From Salarchaeum sp036418315 (GTDB taxonomy: Archaea; Halobacteriota; Halobacteria; Halobacteriales; Halobacteriaceae), in assembly GCF_036418315.1 (NCBI RefSeq), contig NZ_JAZHPG010000024.1:124001-188000 (forward strand): DNA of 64,000 nt, written 5' to 3'. This document shows positions 49,724 through 59,032 of the stretch, piece after piece (the stretch's first letter is position 1; every line of letters begins with the position of its first letter). The position numbers and the translations under genes were made by a program. The notes beneath the pieces are model-generated. The model saw only the letters and a list, made by a program, of their open reading frames with translations, was not told where the DNA came from and searched no databases.

Positions 49724-51553
49724 TCAGTCGCGGCCGTGCCGAGTGAGGCACGTGGGGAGGCCGACGATTTCGACCGGTTCGGAGTTGTCGGGCGAGTAGA
49801 CGACCATCTGGCCCGTCTCCATGTACGGGACTTTTCCTTCGAGATTGCTCGGGATGTTCACGCTCTTGATGGCGTCCTCGTCCCCGAGGTTGAGGACGAC
49901 GGTCGTGTTCACCTGCTTGAACACGGGGTCCGCGATGTCCTGGGGGTCCTGCGTGATGAGGAACAGGCCGAGGCGTTCCTTCCGTCCCTGCTTCGCGGCT
50001 TCAGTGAACTTCCCGATGACGTTCTTGGCTTGCACGCTGTCCGCGTCCGCGAGGAAGTTGTGTGCCTCGTCCATTCCGACGAGGAGCGGCGTTTCCTTGA
50101 TGCGGTCGAAGTCGGGGTCGTTCGAGAGTTTCTGGTCGACGAGCAGGCTCGCGAGCGCCAGGACGACGGTTTCGGTCGCGCGGGTGTCGTTCACGTGGTA
50201 GGTCGGGACTACCGACAGGCCCCCCGGACGCACGAACTCGTGCACGAGGTCGGTGATGGGGGGTGCGTCCTGGTCGAAGACGCCGCTCGGCATCCCGAGC
50301 ACGCGCCGCATCACCGCCTCGTAGGTGGCTTCGTGGACGCGTCCGGATTCGTCGAGTTCCTCCTTCAGCGCGGGGTCGTCGAGGAAGGACGTGAACTCCG
50401 CGTACGTCCCCTCGTTCCCGTACTGGCGGAAGAACCGCTTCAGGAGGAGTGTGAGCGCGCTGTACTGGTTGTCGTTCAGGTCGCTGGACGCGACGAGCCA
50501 CGGCCGCGAGCGCACCATCGAGAACGGCACGGTGAACGCGCGCTGTTCTGCGTGGTGGTGGCTCGCCGCGTACGTGGCGTCCCCGACTTTCGGGACGAAC
50601 GCGACGGTGTCGTCGTGCCCGCCGTGCGCGAGGCCGTCTGCCTCCCAGCGCCGCGCGTCCTCCCGGTCGGCGGCGGGATTGTCGTCGTGCATCTGCGCGT
50701 ACTCGTCCTGCGGGTCGAACTGCACGACCGCCATCCGTCGTTCCGCGCCGTCCGCCATCTCGTACCGCCGTTCCTCGTGGAGGTACTGCCGGAGGACGTT
50801 CTTCGACGTGTGCGTCTTCCCGGACCCAGTTCCACCGGCGATCAACGTATGCCGGAACGCGAGCGGGTCTCCGTCGCGGTAGTCGTCCTTCACGCGGTAG
50901 TCGATGGTCGGCGGCCGGGCGGCCGTCCGCACTTTCTCCCCGCCGACGGAGAGGTGGCCGAGGAAGACGCCGTCCTCGGGAATCTTCAGCCCGGTCTTGA
51001 TCTGCTCGGTCTCGGTCGCCTCCTCAACGACGGTCTCGGGTTTCGGGACGCGGTCGGGCATCCGGCGTTTCAGGTCGCCGTCGTCGGGGTAGAGGACGGC
51101 GAGCGGGTCGAGGTCCGCGAGGAACCGGTAGTCGTCCTCCTCGATGCCGTCCGAGCGCATCGCGCGCCGCGCGTGAATCTCGTTCGCGTCGTCGCCGTGG
51201 AACCGCTGGGCGTACTCCAGGCCCTTGATGCGGCAGAACAGCGACTCGGGGCCGGGGTAGTCCGCGAGCACGTACTTCCCGATGCGGATGTCCGAGCGGT
51301 TCTCCGCGGTGACGTACGCCCGCATGGTCGTCTCCCCCTCCTCCTCGCTGATGCGGAGGCCCTGGGAGACGGCGAGCACCCCGATACCGTCGCCGCCGCC
51401 GGCACTGTCGAGGTCGGGACGCGTGAACGCGTCCGCATCCTCGCCCCCATCCGCGTCCGTGTTCGCGTCCGCGTCGGCGGCGTCGTGGTGCGTCTCGGCT
51501 CGGCCGTCCGCGGTTCCGGACGGCGAGAAATCCCCGAGGTCCTGGTCGCTCAT
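49724..51553 (-). CDS. herA: HerA-type DNA translocase/helicase
   Basis: 609 residues from the ATG at 51553. Asp/Ala-rich N-terminus (DADANTDADGGED) then a HAS-barrel-like domain (~45-210); the DUF87/FtsK-like ATPase core has Walker A LIAGGTGSGKTHTSKN near 240 and Walker B PLLVGMDEAHNFLAD near 500, with a later Gln-Arg-type segment LGLFLITQDPQDI. HerA pumps DNA and, with NurA, resects ends in double-strand break repair. NurA is encoded on the same strand one gene upstream (51963-53198), but the small gene between them lies on the opposite strand. Confidence 0.9.
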   Translation of the reverse strand: MSDQDLGDFSPSGTADGRAETHHDAADADANTDADGGEDADAFTRPDLDSAGGGDGIGVLAVSQGLRISEEEGETTMRAYVTAENRSDIRIGKYVLADYPGPESLFCRIKGLEYAQRFHGDDANEIHARRAMRSDGIEEDDYRFLADLDPLAVLYPDDGDLKRRMPDRVPKPETVVEEATETEQIKTGLKIPEDGVFLGHLSVGGEKVRTAARPPTIDYRVKDDYRDGDPLAFRHTLIAGGTGSGKTHTSKNVLRQYLHEERRYEMADGAERRMAVVQFDPQDEYAQMHDDNPAADREDARRWEADGLAHGGHDDTVAFVPKVGDATYAASHHHAEQRAFTVPFSMVRSRPWLVASSDLNDNQYSALTLLLKRFFRQYGNEGTYAEFTSFLDDPALKEELDESGRVHEATYEAVMRRVLGMPSGVFDQDAPPITDLVHEFVRPGGLSVVPTYHVNDTRATETVVLALASLLVDQKLSNDPDFDRIKETPLLVGMDEAHNFLADADSVQAKNVIGKFTEAAKQGRKERLGLFLITQDPQDIADPVFKQVNTTVVLNLGDEDAIKSVNIPSNLEGKVPYMETGQMVVYSPDNSEPVEIVGLPTCLTRHGRD

Positions 51554-51630
51554 GTCTCGCCGGTGGGCGGCCACGGGCTAAAACCTTCCCTGCCACGCGG
51601 TTTTTATCGCTCGCAGCCCTCCGTTCGAGT

Positions 51631-51966
51631 ATGTTACTCGTCGAAGGCTCCGCTGGTGGGACGACGTTGACCGGGACGCTCTACGAGCGCGGCGAGGACG
51701 CGCCGTCGTTCGAGGGCGCGCCGGACGAGGACGCCGCGTACGTCTGGGTGTGCGACGAGTTTTACGCCGTGGAGAGCGGCGGCGTCACCCAGAAAATCGG
51801 TGGCGAGGAGCTCCGGGTGGCGTTCGAGTCGCCGATGCCGCGCGGGTTCGACACCCGGGAGCGCGCGCTGGAGGCGGCGCGCGAGCACATCCGAACGCAG
51901 TTCGCGCGCGTCGGCGTCGACCCCGAAACCGTCGAGATTTCGACTGTCCGGGAGTACGAGGCTTAA
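51631..51966 (+). CDS. Conserved haloarchaeal protein, DUF7110-like, between herA and nurA
   Basis: 111 residues, acidic, no membrane helix: LLVEGSAGGTTLTGTLYERG, YVWVCDEFYAVESGGVTQKI. The family name is a tentative reading. Its ATG lies 77 bases from the divergent herA start and its stop overlaps the nurA stop by 4 bases, so the position between nurA and herA on the opposite strand is tight. Function unknown; location suggests a link to DNA repair. Confidence 0.65.
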   Translation: MLLVEGSAGGTTLTGTLYERGEDAPSFEGAPDEDAAYVWVCDEFYAVESGGVTQKIGGEELRVAFESPMPRGFDTRERALEAAREHIRTQFARVGVDPETVEISTVREYEA

Positions 51967-53198
51967 CCCCAGCGTTCGTCGTCGTACGTCGACCGCGATT
52001 CGGTGTCGAGCGCGTCTTCGAGCGCGCCGACGAGTTCGGTTTTCTCCGTGATGCCGATGCGCGCGAGTTCGTCCGCTTTCCCGACAGCCTCGGGCGGCCC
52101 GACCTCTCGCGCGACTTCGGCGAGCACGTGGTTCGTCACGCGCTTCCGGCACGCGTCGTCCGCGGCGAACGCCCGGGGGAGTTCGACCTTGAACAGCACG
52201 TCGGTTCGGGGGTCGTAGACGACGAAGAACGCGACCTCGTAGGCTTCGGGGTCGAGGTCGAGGTCGAGGCTGAGGCGGTCGCCGAGCGTGGAGAACTCGC
52301 GGTCGTAGCCGGTGCGGGAGACGAACCAGTTCGTGTACGTGAGGTCGTCCGTGTTCCTGTCGCGGCCGTCGCGGCGTTCGAGCAGCTTGGTGAAGAACGC
52401 CGCGTCGTCGGTCCAGGGCGCGTTCGTCTTCTCCGAGAGCGTGTTGACGATACCCCTGGATTGGACGTTCTTCACGAACCCGGCGAGCGGGACGCCACGG
52501 TCGACGAACCGCTCGACGAGGTCGACGTAGTTCCCGATGACGGACTGGACGAGCGGGTCTTCGAGGGGGAGGTCGGAGAGCGGGCGCGCCTGGTCGAGCC
52601 AGTTCGCGATGATTTTCGGGTAGAGCGGGCCGTCGAGCACGAGGAGGTCGCCGACGCGGTCGGCGTGTTCGAGGGCGTGCTCGGATTCGGCGAGGTAGAG
52701 GGAGAGACCGTGAACGACGGCGGTTTCGTCCCGGCTGACGCGCGGCGCTTCGAATATCTGGCCGCGCCAGTAGCCCTCGTCCTGTTTCTGCCAGTCGTCG
52801 GTCGCGCTGATAGTGACGCTGTCGTCGGTCGGGTGGACGGTGGTGATGACGGTGCGCGCGCGGTGGGTGTCGGTGTCGCTCGGGCAGACGCCCATTGCGG
52901 CCTGCGCGATGTCCAGGACGAGGCCGTTCTTGAACGTCCGCGGGTTCACAGTCCCCGAGTCGAGGCCGTGCACGGTTTCGAACTGGTCGGGCTGGTCGCC
53001 CGCGTCCGTGACGTCGACGGCGTACCGTCGGAGGTCGCCGAGCGGCGCGAGCACTTCCTCGTCGTCGCGGTAGAGCGGGTCGAAGTAGGCGTCCCACGCC
53101 GCGACGGCCTGGTCGCGGTGTTCGTCCTCGTCGATGTCGTGGCTGACGCGCCGGACGAGGTCGGTAATCCCGTCGAAGTGGACGGGGTCGAGGGTCAT
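51963..53198 (-). CDS. nurA: NurA-type DNA double-strand break repair nuclease
   Basis: 411 residues from the ATG at 53198 (MTLDPVHFDGITDLVRRVSH). The NurA fold is seen in FKNGLVLDIAQAAMGV with a metal-binding Asp and later LLVLDGPLYPKIIANWLD, and the C-terminal KRVTNHVLAEVA helix. NurA is a 5' to 3' nuclease controlled by HerA. Works with HerA (49724-51553), Mre11 and Rad50 in end resection. Shares the 4-base stop overlap with the small gene in between. Confidence 0.88.
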   Translation of the reverse strand: MTLDPVHFDGITDLVRRVSHDIDEDEHRDQAVAAWDAYFDPLYRDDEEVLAPLGDLRRYAVDVTDAGDQPDQFETVHGLDSGTVNPRTFKNGLVLDIAQAAMGVCPSDTDTHRARTVITTVHPTDDSVTISATDDWQKQDEGYWRGQIFEAPRVSRDETAVVHGLSLYLAESEHALEHADRVGDLLVLDGPLYPKIIANWLDQARPLSDLPLEDPLVQSVIGNYVDLVERFVDRGVPLAGFVKNVQSRGIVNTLSEKTNAPWTDDAAFFTKLLERRDGRDRNTDDLTYTNWFVSRTGYDREFSTLGDRLSLDLDLDPEAYEVAFFVVYDPRTDVLFKVELPRAFAADDACRKRVTNHVLAEVAREVGPPEAVGKADELARIGITEKTELVGALEDALDTESRSTYDDERWG

Positions 53199-53287
53199 AC
53201 TCGCGTTCCGTCCCTCGACGCCAAAAACCCCGCCGGTGCGAGCGCGATGGCGAAAGACACGTCCCCCCGTGGAGCGCACGCTTCGGT

Positions 53288-54793
53288 ATGAAGGCGGCGC
53301 TCGTCATCCTGGACGGCTGGGGGCTCGGCGACCACGACCGGCTGAACGCCGTGAAGTCGGCGGACACGCCGAACTTCGACCGGCTCGCCGACGCGGGAGC
53401 GTACGGCACGCTGGAGACGCACGGCCGGAACGTCGGACTCCCCGGCGGCCAGATGGGGAACTCCGAGGTCGGCCACCTCACCATCGGCGCGGGCCGCGTC
53501 GTCCTCCAGGAGTACACCCGCATCAACGACGCCATCGAGTCCGGCGAACTCGGGGAGAACGACGCCATCGCGAGCGCGCTCGACCATGTCGCGGAGACGG
53601 GCGGCCGCGTGCACTTCATGGGCCTCGTCTCCGACGGCGGCGTGCACTCCGACCACGAACACCTGCACGCACTCATCGAGGCCGCGGCTTCTCGTGATGT
53701 TCCGGCGACGACGCACGCGTTCACGGACGGCCGGGACACGAAACCGAAGTCGGGCGAGTCAGTGCTCCGAACGCTGGAGGAGGTCGTCGATGAGTACAGG
53801 ACGGGCGACGTGGCGAGCGTCTCCGGGCGGTACTACGCGATGGACCGCGACCAGAACTGGGAGCGCACGAAATCGGCGTACGACGCCATCGTCGAGCGAG
53901 AGGGAATGCACCGCGCGGAGTCGGCGGTCGCGGCGGTTCAGGAGTCCTACGAGCGCGGCGACACCGACGAGTTCGTCGAACCCACCATCGTTCGGGGCGG
54001 GGACGCGCTGAGCGAGCGGGACGCGGTGGTGTTCTTCAACTTCCGCGCGGACCGCGCGCGCCAGCTCGTCCGAATGCTCGGCTCCGTGAACCCGGAGTGG
54101 GCGTTCGAGACGAGTCCGCCCGAGGTGCCGATTGTGACGATGACCGAGTACGACGAGACGTTCGACTTCCCGGTGGCGTTCGACGCGCCCGAGCCGCACG
54201 ACACGCTCGGAGAGGTCGTCGCCGGGCAGGGGCTGACCCAGCACCGGGTCGCGGAGTCGGAGAAGTACCCGCACGTGACGTACTTCCTGAACGGCGGCCG
54301 GGAGGTCGAGTTCGAGGGCGAAAGCAGGGAAATCGTCCCGAGTCCGGACGTCCCGACCTACGACCACCAGCCGGAGATGAGCGCCGCGGGCGTGACGGAC
54401 GCCGCGCTCGACCGGCTGGACGCGGACGTGCTCGTGCTGAACTACGCGAACGCGGACATGGTCGGCCACACGGGCGACTTCGACGCCGCGGTCTCGGCGG
54501 TCGAGACCGTCGACGCGGAACTCGACCGGCTCACGGCCGAACTCGAAGCCGCGGGCGCGGACGTGCTGGTGACCGCCGACCACGGGAACGCCGACGACAT
54601 GGGAACCCCGGACGACCCGCACACCGCGCACACGTTCAACCCCGTGCCCTTCGTCTACCTCTCCCCGGACGGCGACGACGGCGGCCACACCGTTCAGGAG
54701 GGCGGTGCGCTCCGGGACGTGGCGCCGACCCTGCTCTCGCTGCTCGACGTTGAGCTCCCGCCGGAGATGACGGGCGAACCCCTCCTCTCCTGA
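53288..54793 (+). CDS. gpmI: 2,3-bisphosphoglycerate-independent phosphoglycerate mutase
   Basis: 501 residues, full length. Phosphatase-like core with metal ligands in VILDGWGLGDHDRLN, the active serine in GQMGNSEVGHLTIGAGRVV (near 58-76, Ser60), and metal-binding VTADHGNADDMG near 435. Interconverts 3- and 2-phosphoglycerate with two divalent metals. Divergent from nurA. Confidence 0.95.
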   Translation: MKAALVILDGWGLGDHDRLNAVKSADTPNFDRLADAGAYGTLETHGRNVGLPGGQMGNSEVGHLTIGAGRVVLQEYTRINDAIESGELGENDAIASALDHVAETGGRVHFMGLVSDGGVHSDHEHLHALIEAAASRDVPATTHAFTDGRDTKPKSGESVLRTLEEVVDEYRTGDVASVSGRYYAMDRDQNWERTKSAYDAIVEREGMHRAESAVAAVQESYERGDTDEFVEPTIVRGGDALSERDAVVFFNFRADRARQLVRMLGSVNPEWAFETSPPEVPIVTMTEYDETFDFPVAFDAPEPHDTLGEVVAGQGLTQHRVAESEKYPHVTYFLNGGREVEFEGESREIVPSPDVPTYDHQPEMSAAGVTDAALDRLDADVLVLNYANADMVGHTGDFDAAVSAVETVDAELDRLTAELEAAGADVLVTADHGNADDMGTPDDPHTAHTFNPVPFVYLSPDGDDGGHTVQEGGALRDVAPTLLSLLDVELPPEMTGEPLLS

Positions 54794-54834
54794 CCGGGGA
54801 AAAGTATAACTCGGACTGTCGGCGTTCTGCGTGT

Positions 54835-56970
54835 GTGCTATTTACACTCAAGATACTTCGGTGGATACTCGGCCTATTCATCCGAATCATCACGTTCCCG
54901 TTCCGACTCGCCCGCCGTCTTCTCAGCAGTAACGCACGCAGCCGCGCGGCAGGCGCGTCAAGCGGATTCGGTGGCGGGTCGGTCGCGTCGACCATCACGG
55001 ACCAACTGTCGAACAACCCGAACGTCGTCGCGCGCGGCAGCAACGCGCTCCTCACCGTCGCCGCGTTCCACGCCCTCGTCGCGGTCACCGGGGCGCTCTC
55101 CCTGGAGACGTTCTTCTTCCTCCGCGACCTCCTACCGACGACGCCGCTCGTGTTCGTCGTCGAATCCGCTCAGAGAGGACTGCTCTATCAGGACGCGCTC
55201 GCTTCGCTCCAGGGTGGTGTTCCGCCCGAACTCGTCGGCTACGCCGCCTACTTCGGCGCGTTCTTCTACGGCGTCACCGGGTACGGTCTGCGCCGGGGGA
55301 ACTGGTACGCCGGTGTCGCGGGTACCGCCGTCGCGTTCGTCGGAACACTCACGCCGTTCCTCACGACGGGCGCGTCCCTGGTATCGGGCGTCCTCGGTCT
55401 CATCGCGTTCGTCAGCGCGGCGCGAGCCACGTACGCTGTCCGCGCGCTCGACGCGGGCACGCTCGCTCTCTCCAGTCCCGCGGCGTGGTCGCCGACGCGG
55501 CGGTTCACCGCGGTGTTCGCGGCGTTCACCGCCGGCGTGGCGGCCGAACCGTTCTTCATCGCGTTCACCGTCAACGTGCCCGCTGACCTCTGGTTCGTCC
55601 CCGCGACGCCGATCCCGTGGGTGCTCGTCGATCTGCTCGGCGTCCAACTCTCGAACATTCTCGCCATCTACCTCGAACTGAGCGTGTTCGCCGCGGTCAC
55701 CTACGGCCTCGCCCGGCGCTCGCAGGGCGCGTGGGTCGCCGCCGTCGGTCTCGGCGTGTTCGGCGTTCTCAGACCGTTGCTCGACCTCGGGTTCGCGGCC
55801 ACATCGTGGGTGGCGATACTCGCCTCGCTCCTCGCGCTCGGCCTCGCGTACCAAGCGGGACCGTTCAACGGCCGGGACCGCGGTGCCCCAGACAGCGCAC
55901 CTGCTCAGACGGCAGAGCGAGCGAGCGAGGGCGTCGACGAGAACACCGGACCGGACTCAGCGGACCGGTCGGTGAGCGGGTCGTCGGACCCGGACGTGTC
56001 GGCAGCGTCCACGACGGCCGAGGCGGCCACATCGGACGCCCCCACGACGGCTGACTCGACCGAATCAGCGCAGGCAGAACCGGCCGTATCCGAGTCTGTC
56101 TCGGCGGACGCGGCGACCGCCGAGACAGACGCGGCGGACCCGACGAACGGCGGTACGGACGACGCGGACGTGCGCGACGACGACGACGAGCCAGCGCCGA
56201 CGGTCGCCGCGGACGCCGTCGGACCGGCCGCGAGCGCGGTGGCGGCCGCGAACGACCGCGTAGTCTGCCTCACGGACGACGCGGCGGTCGCAGTGGACGA
56301 CGACGGGGAACAGTGGCGGACACCCGGCTCGTACGTCGGCGTCGCGTGTCGCGGCGACCGAACGTATCTCGCGAGCGCGGACGGCGAGGTCACCGCGCTC
56401 GACGCCGACGGCGGGGACGCGTGGGTGTTCCCCCACCAGTTCAGCAAGCCGACCGCGGCCGGCCCGGTCGTCGCGGACGGCGCGGTCGTCGCGGCGAGCG
56501 AGGACGGTCGGGTCGCCGCGCTCGCGCCCGACCGAGGGGATGTCGCGTGGAACGCGTACCTCGACGCCGCCCCGAGCGCGCTCGCCCCGACCGGCCGCGG
56601 CGTGTACGCCGCCCGGACGGACGACATCACGGCGGTCGACGCCGACGGCGTCACGTCGGTGGGGCCGGTCGAGAACGCAATCGGTCTGGCGAGTGTCGGC
56701 GACACGGTCGTCGCGGCGACAACCGACCGCGTGACGGGTGTGCGCGACGGCGCGGAGGCCTGGACGACGGACGTGTCCGACCCGGTCGCGGTCGAGACGA
56801 CTGGCGACGCGGCGGTCGTGGCGACCGCGGATGGTGACGTGACCGCGTTCGCCCCTGACGGAACGACAGCGTGGTCGTCCTCGGTCGACGCAACGGTGCG
56901 GGACCTCGCGGCCGACGAGGGCCGCGTCCTCGTCGCGACCGACAGCGGCGTCCACCCGCTCGAGCGGTAG
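54835..56970 (+). CDS. Membrane protein fused to a PQQ-type beta-propeller
   Basis: 711 residues from a GTG at 54835. The first ~350 hold about eight membrane helices (e.g. LLTVAAFHALVAVTGALSLE), then a very acidic, Ser/Thr/Ala linker (~360-450), then five or six PQQ-like beta-propeller blades (VVADGAVVAASEDGRVAALA; GVYAARTDDITAVDADGVTS). Propellers of this kind are scaffolds or sensors. I know no characterised protein with this order. The next gene, a small membrane protein at 57024, is on the same strand. Confidence 0.75.
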   Translation: MLFTLKILRWILGLFIRIITFPFRLARRLLSSNARSRAAGASSGFGGGSVASTITDQLSNNPNVVARGSNALLTVAAFHALVAVTGALSLETFFFLRDLLPTTPLVFVVESAQRGLLYQDALASLQGGVPPELVGYAAYFGAFFYGVTGYGLRRGNWYAGVAGTAVAFVGTLTPFLTTGASLVSGVLGLIAFVSAARATYAVRALDAGTLALSSPAAWSPTRRFTAVFAAFTAGVAAEPFFIAFTVNVPADLWFVPATPIPWVLVDLLGVQLSNILAIYLELSVFAAVTYGLARRSQGAWVAAVGLGVFGVLRPLLDLGFAATSWVAILASLLALGLAYQAGPFNGRDRGAPDSAPAQTAERASEGVDENTGPDSADRSVSGSSDPDVSAASTTAEAATSDAPTTADSTESAQAEPAVSESVSADAATAETDAADPTNGGTDDADVRDDDDEPAPTVAADAVGPAASAVAAANDRVVCLTDDAAVAVDDDGEQWRTPGSYVGVACRGDRTYLASADGEVTALDADGGDAWVFPHQFSKPTAAGPVVADGAVVAASEDGRVAALAPDRGDVAWNAYLDAAPSALAPTGRGVYAARTDDITAVDADGVTSVGPVENAIGLASVGDTVVAATTDRVTGVRDGAEAWTTDVSDPVAVETTGDAAVVATADGDVTAFAPDGTTAWSSSVDATVRDLAADEGRVLVATDSGVHPLER

Positions 56971-57023
56971 TCCGCCAAGCGGGGCGGCGGGACGCTTTTG
57001 GTATCGGAAATCGACCCCCACGT

Positions 57024-57299
57024 ATGCCGCACCGCTCCGGCGCGTCGCACGCCGCGGCCGCGCTCGCCACCGTCGTCGTCGGCGGTCTGCTCTCCGATCT
57101 CGTCGCAACGCTGGTCGGCGGCGCGGGACTCGTCGACGCTACAGTCGCAGCCGTTCAGTCCCCGCTCGGGCCGCTCGGATCGTCCGCGGCGGCCGTCACC
57201 ATGCACGTCGCCGTCATCGTCGTGCTCGCGTTCGTCTGGGGGTACGCATACCACATCCGGACGTTCGGACGGGAGGACGACGACTGGCGGCGTCGCTAG
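57024..57299 (+). CDS. Small membrane protein of unknown function
   Basis: 91 residues from the ATG at 57024; two membrane helices (ASHAAAALATVVVGGLLSDL and VTMHVAVIVVLAFVWGYAYH) and a basic/acidic tail (RTFGREDDDWRRR). The stop overlaps the AAA ATPase stop by four bases on the opposite strand. Not a recognised family. Confidence 0.65.
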   Translation: MPHRSGASHAAAALATVVVGGLLSDLVATLVGGAGLVDATVAAVQSPLGPLGSSAAAVTMHVAVIVVLAFVWGYAYHIRTFGREDDDWRRR

Positions 57300-58387
57300 G
57301 AGAGACTCGGGTCTACATCGTCAAGTGCCGCCCGAAGGTGCGCGTCCGTTATCTCCTCGACGCGCCCGCTCTCCCGAGCATCCGCGAGCGCGAACCGCGC
57401 CGCCGTCGCGGCGAGGAGTTCCATGTCGCTCGCAACGTACCCCTCGGTGTCCGCCGCGATCGCTGGGACGTCCGCGTCGTCAGCGACAGGACGGTCGCGA
57501 AGGTGGACGCGGAGAATCGCTTCGCGCGCCGCCGCGTCCGGCGGCGAGACCTCGATGCGTTCGTCGAAACGCCCCGAGCGCGTGATGGCATCGTCGACAG
57601 CGTCGAGGAGATTGGTCGCCGCGACGACGACCACGTCCTCGCCCTGTATCTCCGAGAGCTCCGTGAGTAACTGGTTCACCATCTGCCGCTCGCTCTGCGT
57701 CGCGCGCGCGCCGTCCGACCGCGCTCCCGCGACGGCGTCCACCTCGTCAATGAACACCAGACACGGCTGGTTCGCGCGCGCAGTCTCGAACACGGCCGCG
57801 ACGTTATCCGCGGCTTCCCCGACCAGGGAACTCGTCACGTCCGCGGGCGTCACCTCCACGACGTTGTAGCCGAGTTCGCCGGCGAGCGCCCGCGTCACGT
57901 ACGTCTTCCCGGTCCCGGGCGGACCGTAGAGCAGGACGCCGTTCACCACGCCGAGGTCGTAGGTCTCGTAGAGCTCGGGGTTCGAGAGCGGTTCGACGAC
58001 GCGCTCGCGCAGCCGGTCCTTCAACGCAGCCATCCCGCCGACATCGTCGAACGCGAGCGAGGGCGGATCCGAGAGGAATCGGCCCGCATCCGCCGTGTCG
58101 GCGTCTCCATCAATCGGTTCCGACCCCGTCGACCGGTCAGTCGAACCGTCGGACCGGTCCGTAACCTGATCCGCCGCGGTCCGAAGGTTCTCCGCGAGCG
58201 ACCGCCGCTCGGCAGCCATCTCCTCGCTCCCCTCCAGGTCCGCGATAGCGTCGAGCAGGCGCGCACACTCCTCGTACCGGCGGCGCGCCCGCTCTCCGTT
58301 CCCCGTCTCGCGGGCGCGGTCGGCCATCGAGCGGCGCTCCCGGTACCGCTTCACGAGCACTTCCTTTTGCGCGCCGTCCCCGAGCAT
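57296..58387 (-). CDS. Vps4/CdvC-like AAA ATPase with MIT-like N-terminus
   Basis: 363 residues. Residues ~10-55 (VKRYRERRSMADRARETGNG, ERARRRYEECARLLDAIADL) have the A/L heptad pattern and G-N turn of MIT domains. An acidic linker follows, then one AAA module: Walker A GPPGTGKTYV 155-164, Walker B VFIDEVDAV 211-219, sensor 1 AATN 256-259, Arg finger region TRSGRFDERI 269-278, and the terminal helix DAHLRAALDDVDPSLS resembling the C-terminal helix of Vps4/katanin/CDC48-type AAA proteins. I infer a filament- or complex-remodelling ATPase. One AAA domain only. Starts 0 bases after the stop of the coiled-coil gene (58388), so they are an operon. Confidence 0.75.
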   Translation of the reverse strand: MLGDGAQKEVLVKRYRERRSMADRARETGNGERARRRYEECARLLDAIADLEGSEEMAAERRSLAENLRTAADQVTDRSDGSTDRSTGSEPIDGDADTADAGRFLSDPPSLAFDDVGGMAALKDRLRERVVEPLSNPELYETYDLGVVNGVLLYGPPGTGKTYVTRALAGELGYNVVEVTPADVTSSLVGEAADNVAAVFETARANQPCLVFIDEVDAVAGARSDGARATQSERQMVNQLLTELSEIQGEDVVVVAATNLLDAVDDAITRSGRFDERIEVSPPDAAAREAILRVHLRDRPVADDADVPAIAADTEGYVASDMELLAATAARFALADARESGRVEEITDAHLRAALDDVDPSLS

Positions 58388-59032
58388 CTACAGGTCGTCA
58401 AGCGCGTCGTTCGAATCGAGGTCGATCGACTCGGCGTCCACATCCATGTCGTCCTCGATGTCTATCTGTTCGCTCGACACATCGGCCGCCGCGAGCTGCT
58501 CCATTCGCGTCTCCTCTTCGTCCGTGTCCATCGCGATCTCCGCGTCCATGATGGGGACGTCGAGCGCGGACTGTATCTCCTGTAAGTCCTCGACTTCGAC
58601 GCCGAACTCCGCCATCCGGTCGAGGATTTCGGACTGTATTTCGGCGGCGTCAGCGTCCTCGAGCGCGTCATCGACCGCAAGCGCCTCTTCGTCGCGCGAG
58701 GACGTTATCTCCCGCATTCCCTGAACGGAGAGCAGCGTCCCGAGTTTCACGCTCTTCGCCCGGTACTGCTTCTTCTTGATGGCGTACTTCTTCTTCTCGA
58801 ACTTCGCCTTCTGGGCGTACTTCGTCCGCCGGAGGTCGCTGGCGTCCGCGCCCTGTTCGAGGAGGGTGCGGTAGGTGGTCGCGTGGTCGTCCATTTCGCC
58901 TTCGAGCTTTTCGAGGCGGTGTTCCAGCTTGATAACGTCCTTGCGGAGTTCGTCGTCGCCGTACACCGACTCGTCGAGTATCGTCGCCCCCGACCCGCCG
59001 AACGTCTCGGTGACCCAGCCTTGGAGATTCAT
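58388..59032 (-). CDS. ESCRT-III/CdvB-like coiled-coil protein (tentative)
   Basis: 214 residues. Layout: amphipathic N-terminus MNLQGWVTETFGGSG, a helical hairpin (DDELRKDVIKLEHRLEKLEG; a Lys-rich second helix AQKAKFEKKKYAIKKKQYRA) to ~110, helices ~115-160 and a long acidic C-terminus (DMDVDAESIDLDSNDALDDL). This basic-core, acidic-tail order and the AAA partner recall ESCRT-III/CdvB proteins, whose tail binds MIT domains; PspA-like proteins are an alternative. Sequence identity to CdvB cannot be judged here. First gene of a two-gene operon with the AAA ATPase; divergent from the 566-residue protein. Confidence 0.6.
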   Translation of the reverse strand: MNLQGWVTETFGGSGATILDESVYGDDELRKDVIKLEHRLEKLEGEMDDHATTYRTLLEQGADASDLRRTKYAQKAKFEKKKYAIKKKQYRAKSVKLGTLLSVQGMREITSSRDEEALAVDDALEDADAAEIQSEILDRMAEFGVEVEDLQEIQSALDVPIMDAEIAMDTDEEETRMEQLAAADVSSEQIDIEDDMDVDAESIDLDSNDALDDL

